A DNA stretch of 64,000 nucleotides, taken from Harmonia axyridis. Lineage: Eukaryota; Arthropoda; Insecta; Coleoptera; Coccinellidae. The position numbers and the translations under genes are program-made. This document shows positions 43,390 to 55,440 of the stretch, one piece after another; the stretch's first letter is position 1; every line of letters starts with the position of its first letter. Below the pieces are notes generated by a model that worked only from the letters and a program-made list of their open reading frames with translations, was not told where the DNA came from and did not search any database. The DNA lies in NCBI RefSeq assembly GCF_914767665.1, contig NC_059501.1, positions 53,010,798 through 53,074,797 of the forward strand. Reading direction: 5' to 3'.

Positions 43390-45755
43390 TCTTCTTCTAC
43401 ATATTTCAATCCGGTGGCTTGTATTTCCCAATTATTTATGCCTCTTGGGAGATTGACGTCCACGAGTCCTTCCTCCGTTTAGGCGGTCTTCCCAGCGGCC
43501 GATGTGTTCCTGGATTTCCATCCCTTACTATTCTGGCAATTCTTTCTTCATCCATCCTTTCCACACGGGCATTCCAAAATCTTCTTCTATTGCGTCCCCA
43601 TCGAACTATATCTGGAACTTCACACTCGTTGTCTTCATTTCTCTTTTTATCTCGTAGTGTGAAGCCTAGGATGTTTCTGAGCACTTGCATTTCGGTAGTT
43701 CGCAGTGCATTCTTCATCACCTTGGCGTCGGCTCTCGTTTCTATTGCGTACGTCATCATTGGTCTCACAATAGTTTTATATATTCTGGATTTAGAATCTT
43801 TCCGCATGTGTTTGTTGTTCCATACAATGTCTCTGAGAGCATCCGATATCCTTGCCGCCTTGTTTGTTTGGTCTTTAATTTCTCTGGTTCTGTCCTGATT
43901 AGCTGTTATTTGCACGCCCAAGTAAGCAACCGATATCACCTGTTCAATTGGTAGATCCTCCAACACAAGTTTACATCTTATTGGTTCTTTTGAAGCCACG
44001 AGTGATTTCGTTTTCGCAGTCGATATTTCCATGTTTAATGTTTTGGCTTTTATGTAAAATTTAAATAGGAGCCGTTGTAAATCGTCCTCGCTCTCAGCTA
44101 CAATTACTGCATCATCGGCATAACAAATTATCTTGATCTTACCGGTTGTCAGCCTGTAATCTCTTGTTGTCTTCTTTAGTTCTTCTATTATATCGTCCAT
44201 TATTAAATTGAACAAATGAGAACTCAAGGAATCCCCCTACCTTATTCCTATCGATGTTGTTATTTCTACTGTTAAGCCGCTGTTCGTCACTATTTTAGTG
44301 GATGTTTGGTGATTTAGGTCCCTTATTATCTTAACGATATTGTCAGGAACATTTTTTCTCTTTAGGATACGAGTAATATCTTTCAGTTGAACTCGATCAA
44401 AAGCCTTCGTCAGATCAATGAAACACATGTACGTGGGCTTGTTATATTCTATAGACTTTTCTACCAGCTGTCTTACTATATATATATATATAGCGTCTAT
44501 GGTTGATCGGTTTTTCCTAAATCCTTGTTGTTCTTCAGGGATGCTTGTGTAGTTTTCTATCATTTCCGTCAGGATTTTGGTGAACAGTTTCATGGTAGAG
44601 TTCAGCAGGGTGATACCTCTATAGTTTTCAGGCTTCCTTTTGTCTCCCTTCTTGAATATGGGTATTGTCAAACTCTTCTTCCATTCCTCAGGAACCCTTC
44701 CTGTATCAATAATTGTGCTGAAGAAAGTTTTCAGTTCTTTGGCAAGCTGGGATCCACCATATTTGAGAAGTTCATTTGGTATTCCGTCTGGACCTGGAGA
44801 TTTACGATTCTTTAGTTTGCCCAGTGCTTGTTTCACCACCTCGACTGTGATTTCTGATGTTTAGTTTGCCCAGTGCTTGTTTCACCACCTCGACTGTGAT
44901 TTCTGATGTCCCTGTATTTTCTGCTTCTTCGCCATATTAACCATCATCAAGTTCTTCATTTGAACAATGCAAACTCCTGAAGTGATCTTCCCACGCATTC
45001 TTATCTATCTGTGCTGTTCTCGTGTATTCCGCTAGTTCCATTCTTCTGTTTCTCAGCATGCCCCATATCTTTTTCTGAGCCCCATGAAGATCGTGTTCCA
45101 TCTCAGAGGTAAATTGTTCCCAGTATTTCCGCTTTATGTCTCTTATCGCTGCGTTGGTTCTGTTTCTCACTTCTGTATATCGACTCCTCTCTTCCGGTGT
45201 TTTCCTGCTTCTGTATCTTATGTAGGCTTCTCTTTTCTCGTTGGTCAACTTTTTTATTTCTGGACAATACCATTCTTTGTTTTTTTATCTGTCTACTGTT
45301 CTCACTTGTCTTTGACCAATTGCTTTTATAGCCGCTGTTTCGATATTATTTTTGATCTTGTTCAAGCTTATTTCTACGCCATCTGTTTCTAATACTCCGT
45401 TTATCTCAATCTTTTGTTGAATACAAGATTGGTAAAGGATTTTGGTTGATGCGTTGGCTAGTGATTCTGTGTTATATTTTGTCTTTGTAACAAATTTTGT
45501 GTCTTGCCTTTTTCTTTGCATGTTCATACGTAGCTTACATAACACAAGATTGTGATCAGAGCCGATATTTGCTATTGTTACACTTCGTACATCTAAGATC
45601 TGGGATGGGTGTATGGCCCTATTTGATAGGACAAAATCTATCATTGATTGCTGACCTCGGGAATTTTGCCATGTTATTTTGTGCTGAAGTTTGTGTGGGA
45701 AAAAGGTATTGTTTATCCTTAGAGAGTAACGTGCACAGAAATCGATAAATATTTC
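43390..45755 (-). mobile_element. RTE-type LINE, 5'-truncated, inside the BEL 5' LTR
   Basis: Flanked by an 11-bp duplication ACCATACATCT (43379-43389 and 45756-45766). On the - strand: part of an AP endonuclease (MIDFVLSNRAI, GSDHNLVLCKL, 45773-45285), a linker, then reverse transcriptase with KSPGPDGIPNELLKYGG, DLTKAFDRV and CYADDAVIVAESEDDLQ. The C-terminus is GRPPKRRKDSW. The 3' end is a short GAA repeat (GTAGAAGAAGAAG on -). Frameshifts lie near 45285, 44930 and 44235. It also contains a 49-bp tandem duplication. Confidence 0.85.
44811..44908. repeat. 49-bp direct tandem duplication in the RTE reverse transcriptase
   Basis: Unit TTTAGTTTGCCCAGTGCTTG... at 44811-44859 is repeated at 44860-44908. 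It shifts the reading frame (49 is not a multiple of 3). Confidence 0.9.
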
Positions 45756-45766
45756 ACCATACATCT

Positions 45767-45861
45767 CATTCATTAATCTGACAAATCATAAGTCTCGATA
45801 TTCCTAGAATACGCGACGTTGCCAAAACTAAACATCATAATAATCAAAAAGGGCTAAAACA
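45767..45861 (-). repeat. BEL 5' LTR, outer part
   Basis: Continuation of the LTR after the RTE insertion. Ends CTAAAACA at 45861, followed by the target duplication AAGTT. Confidence 0.85.
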
Positions 45862-45866
45862 AAGTT

Positions 45867-46148
45867 GTAATACAAAAAATGTTGAAATCTCAATAAATAA
45901 CAGGTTAAACAGATTGAATAAAGAAAATGAAAAAACCAGTAATGAAGCTGAGGATCAAAATGCCAAAATTCCACGTCCTCCGCCAATTTTTGTTTATGGA
46001 GTCAGCAACTACAAAGAAATTGGTGTATTTACACCAAATGACCATACAAAAGATATAGACATTGAAAGGAGGAGCATCTCCCACATCCCGCATGGTATCC
46101 CAAGTCTAGAACCCATTACCACAAAAGCGTGTCAGAAAGGCCCCGGGT
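45867..46148 (+). pseudogene. Jockey-type LINE ORF1, continuation
   Basis: The frame from 26184 continues here (CNTKNVEISINNRLNRLN) to PPPIFVYGVSNYKE, a signature of Jockey-clade ORF1 near its RNA-binding domain. Beyond about 46020 the resemblance is lost. At about 46150 the next LINE begins. The rest of ORF1 and the whole endonuclease (around 2 kb) are absent from this copy. Confidence 0.65.
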
Positions 46149-46242
46149 ATAACAATAACAATAATATTTATTGATCTCAAAAATTATTCACAACATCAAA
46201 ATCAATGCAAACGAATCAAATAGAGACAAGTCATAAAAGAGC

Positions 46243-48917
46243 TTATTTTCTACAAAATGAAATAAACTCATCAACTGAATAAGGTTCACAATCCAAAATA
46301 AAATTGTAAATGCGCCTTCTAAACAAGGATATATCTTCAACAACCTGTAATTGCTTAGGAAGCAAATTAAATAAACGCATGGCCATATAAAGTGGTCCCC
46401 TTTCAAACCTAGCAGTACTGTGAATAGGAAGAAGGAAAGGATGAACTTGCCGAGTATTATTTTTATTGACATATGGCAAAAAATAGCTTTTCCGTAACTT
46501 GAGAAAGATAAATAGGCGATAAATATAAAGACCAAAGACGGTTTGAATTCCATTGGATCTGAAAACTCCGCGACAGGACTCACGAAAGCCCAACCTAATC
46601 ATTATTCTCATCACTCTTTTCTGAATGAGAAAAATTTCATCAGCACCAGACGAACTGCCCCAAAAAATAATTCCATATGCCAGCACAGACTGGAAACTAG
46701 CAAAGTAGAGAGCTCTCAACACAGCACTCTCCAATTTGTCCCTGATCATGAAAATCAAGTAAGCCGAAGAGTTGAGAGACTTTCCCAACTTAGACACCTG
46801 ATGATCCCACCGCAGGTGTTGATCTAGAGCAACTCCCAGAAAATTAACAGAATCCTCCAATTTAATTTGACCGTTACCATGACACAAAAAAGGTGGATAG
46901 TTTTTCACCGACTGGCTGTCATAAAAAAAAATACCCTGAGTCTTGCCATGATTTAGAATGAGACCACTCTCATTACACCATCTATCAACAGACAAAACCG
47001 TATCCATTCCAGCCCTTCTACAGGACTCGACATCATCTGATATAATCAAAAAATTGCTGTCATCAGCATAAAGAATCGACTTACAATTAGCAGAGGTCTT
47101 AATATAACAAAGGGAATTCACAAAAACAATAAAAAGCAAAGGGCCCAGTACACTTCCCTGAGGAACGCCCCTAGTAAGAGATCGTTCCCCAGAGAAGTGG
47201 ACTGCACCATCTAGAGTGAGGGCAACCCTCTGACGTCGATTACTTAGGTAGCTCTCAATAAATTTCAAAGAGATATCCCTAATCCCACATAACTCCAGTC
47301 TAGCCAATAAGGTTCTATGCTCGATGGAATCAAAAGCCTTGGTCAAATCGAACATCAAAGCCAATGGAACATCTCATTCTCAAGCGCCAAAAGAACAGAA
47401 TTTAGCAACTCAAATATAGCAGTCTCGGTACCTTTATCTTTCGTGAAACCATGCTGACTATCAGCAAGAACATTGAATTTTCGAAAAAAACTGATGAGTC
47501 TGACGGCAAAAACCTTCTCAAACATCTTAATAAGATGAGCAAGAGGGCCTCCTATTATATGGATGGATTTTTTTATTATAGAAATCGGAATTCCATCATG
47601 ACCTGAAGAGTTAGAGGTTTTCAGCATCTTAACGGCATCACTTACATCTCTCTCTGTGACATCAAAGAAATAAAAAGACTTGCTCATAACGTGAGAAGTT
47701 TTTAAGGATGAGATTGCTCCAGAAATCTTAATATTGGTCTGGTTGGCAACATCTCCCACGAACATATCATTGAAACTGTTGCAAAGATCAACAGGATTTC
47801 CTGACTGAAAAGGCAAGTTTTTTTCAGTGCTTTTACCTGATAGTGAATGAATCACCTTCCATGCCGCCTTTGATTTGTTCTGAGAGTTTGCTATGAAATT
47901 GCTGTTATAAGATTTGATTGCTTGGATAATTGAGTTGTCATATTGTCTCTTAAAAGATCGGTACAGATTTCTGAACTCTGGTCGTGATTCAGAAATAACA
48001 AGAAGGTTATCCAGTATTTTCTTTTTCCCGACAATATGCGGACTTAATTTGCAAATATCACTCCGTGATCTGTATTTGACTTCCTTCAGGGGACAATAAG
48101 TATTAAAAATGAACTGAAAAGTAGAGATGAAAGAGGACCACTTCGTATTGACATCTTTTGATAAATCATAGATGTTATCCCATGAAACAGTTGACAATGC
48201 TTCAAGAAAGTCATTTACAACTTCTTCATTCATTTGTCTTATAGAAAACCTTTGCACCTGACACTTATCAACTAAGATATCAGGAACTGTCAATTTCAAG
48301 GCAACATGATCCGAGATATGGTACTGCAATGTTTCACAGATACCGCTAACATCGGATAACATATTATCCAAGCATGAGCCTGATACAGGACGAGTAACAC
48401 ATGCAAAACTTAAGCTAACATTAAACATTTCAATTAAAGAAAAAAATTCTCTAGAGTCGCGGGAGTATGACAGAACGTCAATATTGAAGTCACCAGCAAT
48501 TATAAACTTACAATTTTCAGATCGACATTTTACAAGTATACTGTTAAATTTTTCAAGAAAAATATCCATATCAGCTAATGGTTTTGAATTTGGTCTATAA
48601 ATACAAACAATTACTAACCTACTTTTACTGAGGTTTATTTGGATAGCTGAGCACTCGATCACGTTAACTACACTCAGTTTCACATAGTCTGTTCTTTCAA
48701 AAGCATTCAAGGACTTACGACAATAAATGGCGCTACCTCCATGCCTTCCATGTTGACGACAAAATTGGGAAACCAATTTATAGCCCTCAATCTGATATAA
48801 TTTTATTTCATCTAAGGATTTCCAGTGTTCAACAATCATTAGGATATCGACTTCATGTTCAGAAGCTAATAAATTCAATTTATTAAATGCGGTGCGAAGA
48901 CACTGCACATTCTGCAA
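46243..48917 (-). pseudogene. LINE ORF2: AP endonuclease and reverse transcriptase
   Basis: The endonuclease has VEHWKS, IAGDFNIDV and SDHVALKL. The reverse transcriptase has SSGHDGIPISIIKK, ADSQHGFTKDKGTET, DLTKAFDSIEH, GVPQGSVLGPLLF and YADDSNFL (intact box). Two lesions are visible. Between LAHLIKM and FEKVFAVRL about 40 conserved residues, including the RPISLL motif, are deleted. A frameshift at about 47360 divides the frame. Confidence 0.75.
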
Positions 48918-48943
48918 AACAAGCGATAAAGAACTTGATAGGT

Positions 48944-50084
48944 TTAGTCCCTTCTTTCTTGAGGAGCACCTACTTCTACTGGGGGTGCCTTCTTCTTGAA
49001 TAAAAAATATTTAGACACTAGAGACCCTTGGGGCCAGATTTCTTTACGCCAGGCATCCTTGAAATGTTCCTGATATATAGCAACTTTCATAGAAGAGTAG
49101 ATTTGAGGATGTTTAGATTGAAGGGGCTCAACTTCAACCTCAGGAAATGACTTGAAAAGCAAATTCTTCAGATCATCTGGCTTAGTTGTTGGATGAAGCC
49201 TAGACACATGTAGATAATTGAGCTTACTCCTGAACTGAATGAAGCAGTACCCATGACAACATTTTTATTTCTTTGTCTGCTTCGTTTCTTGACATGCTGC
49301 CATTTGAACTCAGATGGCGCATTGTTTTGACTATCCACATCAATAGTTTGAAGCTGTTTAATTGTTGCTTGTTGAGCAAACTCTATTGCAGAATTCACCA
49401 TTTTTTTATCAATAATTTTTCCATTTTTAGAGCTACCTTTACTTAAATGAGTCTTCGAAGTGTTTTTATCATAGAGAGAAATATTAGTTTGATGTATATT
49501 AGATGGTATTTTTGCAACACTGTACTTCAAAGTCACATTAGAGGGATTATGTTGTTGAAAACCCTTAGTAGGCTCAGGAGCAGGAAAGTTGGCACAAGCC
49601 GGCAACCCAGCATCTTCTTCATTCAAATTCAGATTGTTTGCATCTTTATGTTTTGCACTTTTTGTATCAGGATGGTTGATAGCAGTATTAACATCTGGTA
49701 CATATTTATTAATTGAAGAGAGCTGAGTCTCGTAATTTTTAATCAATGATTTCTGCAAACTTACAGTATAATCAAGATCTACTACTGATTTTTTCATCAG
49801 AGAAATCTCCCGATTAAGGCATTCTATTTCAGTTTTTTGAATAGTTACATCGGCCTTCGTGGTGGAAAACACCGGTGCATTACTTAATACCGTGTTTAAT
49901 TTATTATTACAGGTATCACAAAACCACCTTAAATTTGGGTTTTCCAAAATTATTTTTACACACGTGTCCTTAATCGACACACAAGTTGCATGATAATTAT
50001 CATTACATAAGTCACATTCAACTGATTTAGAATTTACAATAAAGTTATCGGAGCAACTCCTACACACTTCCGCACCGTTCGACA
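48944..50084 (-). pseudogene. LINE ORF1 with PHD finger
   Basis: Starts MSNGAEVCRSC. The PHD finger is CRSC..CDLCNDNYHATC..WFCDTCN at residues 8-60, followed by a short coiled coil (about 95-140) and a linker. After a frameshift near 49210, a C-terminal domain contains SRLHPTTKPDDL and WPQGSLVSKYF. It is homologous in layout to ORF1 at 30129-31668. Confidence 0.65.
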
Positions 50085-50094
50085 TCTCGAATAT

Positions 50095-50674
50095 TGATGG
50101 TATTGATGGTATAACCCCGGAAATGATTGAAGAACTTTCGAAAAATGGTATCACCCTGTTGACTTACATATTCAACGGTATATTAAGATTTAAGCACTGG
50201 GCGAAATTGCTAAAAACAGCAGAGATTATCTTGATATTGAGACCAGGGAAAAATCAAAATGAAGTCTCATCATACCGTCTTATAAGCCTTTTGCCTATAA
50301 TATCGAAAATTCTGAAAAGACTTCTATTGAGCAGGATAAATCGAGATACTTTCGACGAATGGATTCCCCCTCATCAATTTGGATTTCGACAACGGCACTC
50401 AACAACTCAGCAAACACATAGATTAACAAGCGTCATTAATCAAGCCTTCGAACAAAAATTGCATTGCACCTCAGCATTCCTAGATATAAGCCAAGCGTTC
50501 GATAGAGTGTGGCATGATGGATTATTACACAGAATTAAGGCAATTCTTCCACTTCAGTATTATCCCATTCTAAGGTCATATCTCACAGATATGGAATTCA
50601 TAGTCAAAGTAGGTGAAGCAAGATCCAGAAACTTTCCCATAAAGGCAGGAGTTCCTCAGGGAAGTGTCCTTGGC

Positions 50675-50682
<8 letters not shown>
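50095..50682 (+). pseudogene. Jockey LINE reverse transcriptase, N-terminal part
   Basis: DGITPEMIEELSKNG, LRPGKNQNEVSSYRLISLLP, HQFGFRQRHST, DISQAFDRVWHDGLL and KAGVPQGSVLGP are clear Jockey-clade motifs. The frame is interrupted right after GSVLGP by a TA repeat and another LINE, and resumes at 52921. Confidence 0.75.
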
Positions 50683-50721
<39 letters not shown>

Positions 50722-50745
50722 CTATATATATATATATATATGTGG
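50680..50745. repeat. TA microsatellite at a LINE junction
   Basis: Two TA runs separated by GGCC, exactly at the join between Jockey and the inserted LINE. Confidence 0.9.
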
Positions 50746-52920
50746 CTTAAAAAGAATTTTAACCCTGAAAATAAACAAAAATTTTGTGAATATAGAAACT
50801 TGTTGAATAATTTGATAAGGGAGACTAAAGAATCGTATTATGTGAAACAATTTAAACTAGCCGGTAATGATACTAAGAAATATTGGAAAACTTTAAATGA
50901 GATGAATAATACATGTAAGATTAAACAAGATATTCCTCAGGGAATAGTTGATGAGGATGGATGTACTGTCAGGAACTTGGAAGAGAAAGCAAATATTTTC
51001 AACGAGTCTTTTATTGATATCGGTAAGCGATTAGCTCGTGGTATAACCAGATATTCAGATTCTGATTTTCTGAAGGTTCCATCGAATTCCTCGTCCATAT
51101 ACTTGGAGCCTGTTGATGAGAATGAGATTGTAAACACTATCTCTTCATTAAAGAATGGTGCCAGCCCCGGACCAGATGGAATCACTTCATCCCTCATTAA
51201 GCATATTCATTTGTTCGTTCTAAAGCCCCTCGTGCATATAATTAATTTATGTTTTTCGACCTGTATAGTGCCAACTGAATGGAAACAGTCATATGTAAGT
51301 TGTGTTTTCAAATCTGGCGATAGATCTCGTTTGAAAAATTATCGCCCAATCTGGGTTATTGATAATTTTGCGAAGATTTTTGAAAAATGCCTCAAAAAAA
51401 GATTGACATCGTTTCTTGAAAAGAGTCAAATACTGAGTAACAAACAGTTTGGTTTCAGGGAAAACATTTCAACCACTGATGCGATTCAGGAACTCGTTAA
51501 GAGGGTCATTCATAATATCGATCATAATAGAAAAGTCCTTGCCGTGTTTTTAGATTTGACCAAGGCGTTTGATACGGTGGATCATGCTTTGCTTCTTAGT
51601 AGATTAGAGGGTGCCGGTGTTAGGGGTGTTGCATTGAGGTTAATCGGGAGTTATTTGAGCGATCGGTTTCAGAGTGTCAAGATTGGAAATGTGTTGAGTC
51701 GTCCACTGCCTGTTGATATTGGTATACCACAAGGAACTGTTCTTGGCCCAACCTATTTTTGATTTTTATTAATTGGTTACTTCTTGCTTCAGACCTTAAT
51801 GTGATAGCTTATGCTGACGATTCTGTTATAACCTTCGAAGGAAACACTTGGGACGAGGCTTATCAGACTGCGGTAAAGGGTTTGAAAATTATTTATAAAC
51901 TTCTGTCACACTGTCTATTGAGTTTGAATACCGAAAAAACTAAATTTATTGCGTTTTCACTCAGAGCATCTGATCAGCCACGCTTTCAGTTTGTACGTTT
52001 ACATGGGGATCATTGTAACCTGTTGGGATGTCAGTGTCCAGCGATTGAAAAAACTGAGTCAATTAAGTATCTTGGTGTCCTCGTTCACCAACATCTAAGA
52101 TGGAGTGAACATGCAGCCTATCTTGTGAAGCGTCTCAAGAGACTATTCTACATTTTTTTCAACATCAGGAATGTTCTCTCCACGAAAGAATGTTTTCGTG
52201 TTTACGAGGCTCTTGTACTTTCTGTCCTTAGATATGGAATTGTAATATGGGGTGGGGCGAATAGATATAATATAGGATGCCTTGATGTTGTTAATAAGGC
52301 TATACTTAAAATAATCCTTAAGGTGGGTAGAAGGTTTGCTACTGAGAGGCTTTATGTAGAGTCTGGTCAATTAAGTATAAAACAACTGTACATTTATGAA
52401 GTTATATTGAATCAGATGAGACAGAAAAAAAATTTTATTCAGCACGAGTTTCAAACCAGACAGATTCTGCGTGGAGATCTGTTTGTACCAAGGTTCCATA
52501 AAAAACACTTGCAGGAGAGCCTGTCATATTATGGTCCAAAATTTTATAACCTCCTCTCCCAAGAACTTAAATCAACAACCAATGTAAAAAGTAAACTTTT
52601 CAGATATCATCTCCGAAATTATGTAATTCTTAATTCTGATAGATTCGAGGCCATCCTATCGACATGATTTTTTGTTTTCTGTTTTTTTTTGCATTTCTTT
52701 GGCTTGTTATGCCTTTCAATTAGTAATCTATCTTTTTGTTGTTTCTCTTTCAACAAATGTATTGATTTTTTGTTTAACTGGGGAGAATGTTCATCAGTTG
52801 TAGAAGCAGATAATGACAGCATACAAGCTTGCTTAGGCTGTATATTTCTGCAAGTGATGTTTTTGTATGATGTATGTATTTATACCTATTGATGAATAAA
52901 TTGAATTGAATTGAATTGAA
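50683..52920 (+). mobile_element. 5'-truncated LINE nested in Jockey
   Basis: Reverse transcriptase frame 50740-51762: SPGPDGITSSLIK, RLKNYRPIWV, KQFGFRENIST, DLTKAFDTVDHALL and GIPQGTVLGP. A frameshift at about 51760 precedes VIAYADDSVITFEG (intact box), with coding to 52667. The 3' end is a TTGAATTGAATTGAA repeat (about 52895-52921) preceded by AATAAA. The clade is not assigned with confidence (CR1/L2-like). Confidence 0.7.
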
Positions 52921-53740
52921 TTCTGATCTTCCAACATGCTCAGACACAACTATTGGAACTTTTAATGATGATACAGCTGTTTTAGCCTCTGATGAAGATC
53001 CCTCAACTGCAACTAAGCTAGTCCAAGACATGGACAAGGAAATGGCGAATTAAGATAATTGAAGAGAAATCTGAACAAGTTGATTTCACTTTGAGAAGGG
53101 AATCCTGCCCATCAGTCCACATTAATAATAAAATAAAAATAATATTACCTAAGGAGAAATCAGTCAAATACCTAGGGTTTCATTTGGACACCCGCCTGAC
53201 TTGGAAAGAGCACATTAAGAAGAAAATAAAACAAATCGATCTCAAAATTAGATAAATACATTGGCTATTAGGAAGAAGATCAAAACTTTAAATGGAAAAT
53301 AAGATTTGGTGTACAAAACTATTATCACACCAATATGGTCCTATGGAATAGAAACTTGGGGATGTGCTAGTAAATCGAACGTAGCTATTATACAAAGATC
53401 TCAATCAAAAGCTCTCCGATTGATGGCCAATGCACCTTGGTACGTAATTAATCAAACGCTACACGAAGATCTTAGAATACCATATGTCCATGAAGTCATA
53501 AAAAACAAAAGCACAAAACATCACTCAAAGTTGGAAGGGCACTCAAACATGCTTCTGCAATCATTTCTATCAGACAACCAGCCAAGAAGATTGGGAAGAG
53601 TATGGCCAACTGACTTACTGAAGAACTAGAAGATTCTCTCAATGGAAGGGACTTGTCACGCTATTTCTTAAATGTTAATAAATTAGCTCTTAGAATGTAT
53701 GTTCTGATCGCTGATGAAAAATTAAATAACAAAAAAAATT
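52921..53740 (+). pseudogene. Jockey LINE reverse transcriptase C-terminal part and 3' end
   Basis: Resumes with SDLPTCSDTTIGTFNDDTAV, where FNDD is the altered catalytic FADD box. VKYLGFHLDTRLTWKEHIK, TIITPIWSYGIETWG and NQPRRLGRVWPTDLL follow, with several frame breaks. It ends in an A-rich tail near 53735. This completes the outermost element of the nest. Confidence 0.7.
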
Positions 53741-55440
53741 TGTAATTTTCATTGAAGCAAAATATTATGACGAAAAAATAGTTTTTTTTCTGTGTTTAAC
53801 TGAATTATATTCAGAAGCAACTCTTAATAATATGAATGAAATGGAAGGTGAGTTCATTATAATTTATGATAATCATCCATAATCAAAAAATCAAACATTT
53901 TAGGAGAAGCAAACGTTCCAGGCGCATCTATACGAGAGGTGGCAATTCGGCCGTCGGTCCAGGTTGCTGGCCGCCTTTAATTTTGTATTTTATCATATTC
54001 TTGAAAACAACATAAAGGTTGTTCCGCTCCGCTGCAATAAAATTCTCCAAACCGCCTTTATTAAGCCATTCGTATAGTAAAACGACACATGGTAACCCAA
54101 CCAATATAAACAAAATTCTCTATTATCCTCATTGGAAGAGCTATAAATCAGTATTTCACATAGACGAAAAACCACACGTTTTCGTATTATTTGGTATATT
54201 TACATTACGATGTGTGATTTATTGCCATACCTTTTTTTTATCTAAAACTTTTCTTGACCAACATCTGAAGCTAATTTTCAGCATTGTCTATCTTAACTTG
54301 ATGACAAAAATCCTAAAATGGCAAAAACTAATTTTTGAGTAAATGTCTAGTTCTTTAATTTTTTCCACCTCGCTAACGTTGAAGGCTAATTCTAGCTAAA
54401 GTAGACTGTTAAGTACCATTTTTTAGTAATGATTCTATAAGCTGACTATTGAGCGCAGTTTTAAAGCATACTAAGAAACCGTAAATTAGCATTTTTAATT
54501 TTGGTTCGAAAATTCAAATCATAATCCAATTCACGTAATTTTTTCACTTGAGACCAACATTTCCATAATTTTTATCGAAGTAACGAAGCTTGTTATTTTA
54601 TGTATAAAAGTAGTTCATGGAGATCAAGTTACAAAAGAAATTTCACAGAAAAGTTTTGTACTCTTTTTATATCTTTTTTAAGATGGTCAAGTCGAAAATT
54701 CTCAAACTTCATAAAGAAATTCTTAACTCGAAAACCGTGAGAAATCGCATAACATACATCGGGGTGATTCGAATAGCCCATGACAGGAGGGACCTGTTTT
54801 TTTTTTTGACGTCAATCTCTTGGTCACCCTGTATCATTTAGCACCTTGCATGTTTTCTTATGACTTCCTTTTGCTCCATGAAATATTTTCTCTGCATATT
54901 GTACCTTTAGTTGGTTTCTTAAATTGTTAGCTTGATTTTTGATATTTTTCAAGTCCATTTCAGTTTATTTGGGACTTTCTTCCGCCTGACATCGTCTATC
55001 TCGTAATTTCAGTAGTTCAAGATATTCATATGTGATCCACCCATTATTAATCCCTTTTTTATTATTATTATGAATAATGTTGCAAATCATTTCACTATAT
55101 CTTAATTATATTATATTTACAATCGACTTGTGTTGAAATTTGATAGGATCGGAAGTCAGTGTAGAATACCACAAAATGAAAAATATAACTGAAAATAATG
55201 CTGTGATGAGTTCATCACATCACTGTTTTTAGTACTGTAATGAACCCATTACGATACTGAAATAGAGAATATTGTTTTATTTTAGCCTCGTTTTCCCCAT
55301 ACATTTTCATTTGGTTATTTCTGTCCGGAATGTTAACATAACATTTGAAATATGATACTATTATTTTTATTCACAAAATTCACTTCGCTTCAATAAAGTT
55401 CTGCTGTACTTCATCTCTAACCGATCAATGATCTTACATA
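53741..55440. other. No recognised gene
   Basis: AT-rich. A 3' repeat end (GGTCACCCTGTAT near 54825) suggests an old MITE at about 54.3-54.8 kb. No coding exon can be supported. Confidence 0.35.

Larger units (their letters stand above)
26185..45861 (-). mobile_element. BEL/Pao LTR retrotransposon with nested insertions (whole footprint)
   Basis: The outer ends read TGTTGCA (26185) and TAAAACA (ending 45861), so each LTR is TG...CA on the - strand. They are flanked by an exact 5-bp duplication AAGTT (26180-26184 and 45862-45866). Each LTR is about 380 bp and is split by a later insertion. The 3' LTR is 26185-26244 plus 38249-38567. The 5' LTR is 43102-43389 plus 45767-45861. Internally, gag (zinc knuckles), protease, reverse transcriptase and integrase run on the - strand from 42987 to 38700. 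All are broken by stops, frameshifts and a large deletion. Removing the element restores the open frame of the Jockey ORF1 into which it inserted. It is inactive. Confidence 0.88.
46150..50090 (-). mobile_element. CR1-group LINE, nearly full-length, inactive
   Basis: Inserted antisense in the Jockey remnant. The 3' end on - is AATAAATATTATTGTTATTGTTA (46150-46172). The 5' end is close to the ORF1 start at 50084. Same domain layout as the element at 30000-34795, and the same C-terminal motif (CEPYSVDEFISF against LEPYSIEDFVRV). Confidence 0.7.

Noticed and set aside
53801..53975. Possible two-exon gene start (ATGAATGAAATGGAAG, then GTGAGT; acceptor before GAGAAGCAAACG)
   Set aside because: The splice sites look fair and the join reads MNEMEGEANVPGASIREVAI, but it hits a stop soon after and no further exon was found. 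It may be a Gag-like remnant. Not supported enough to list.
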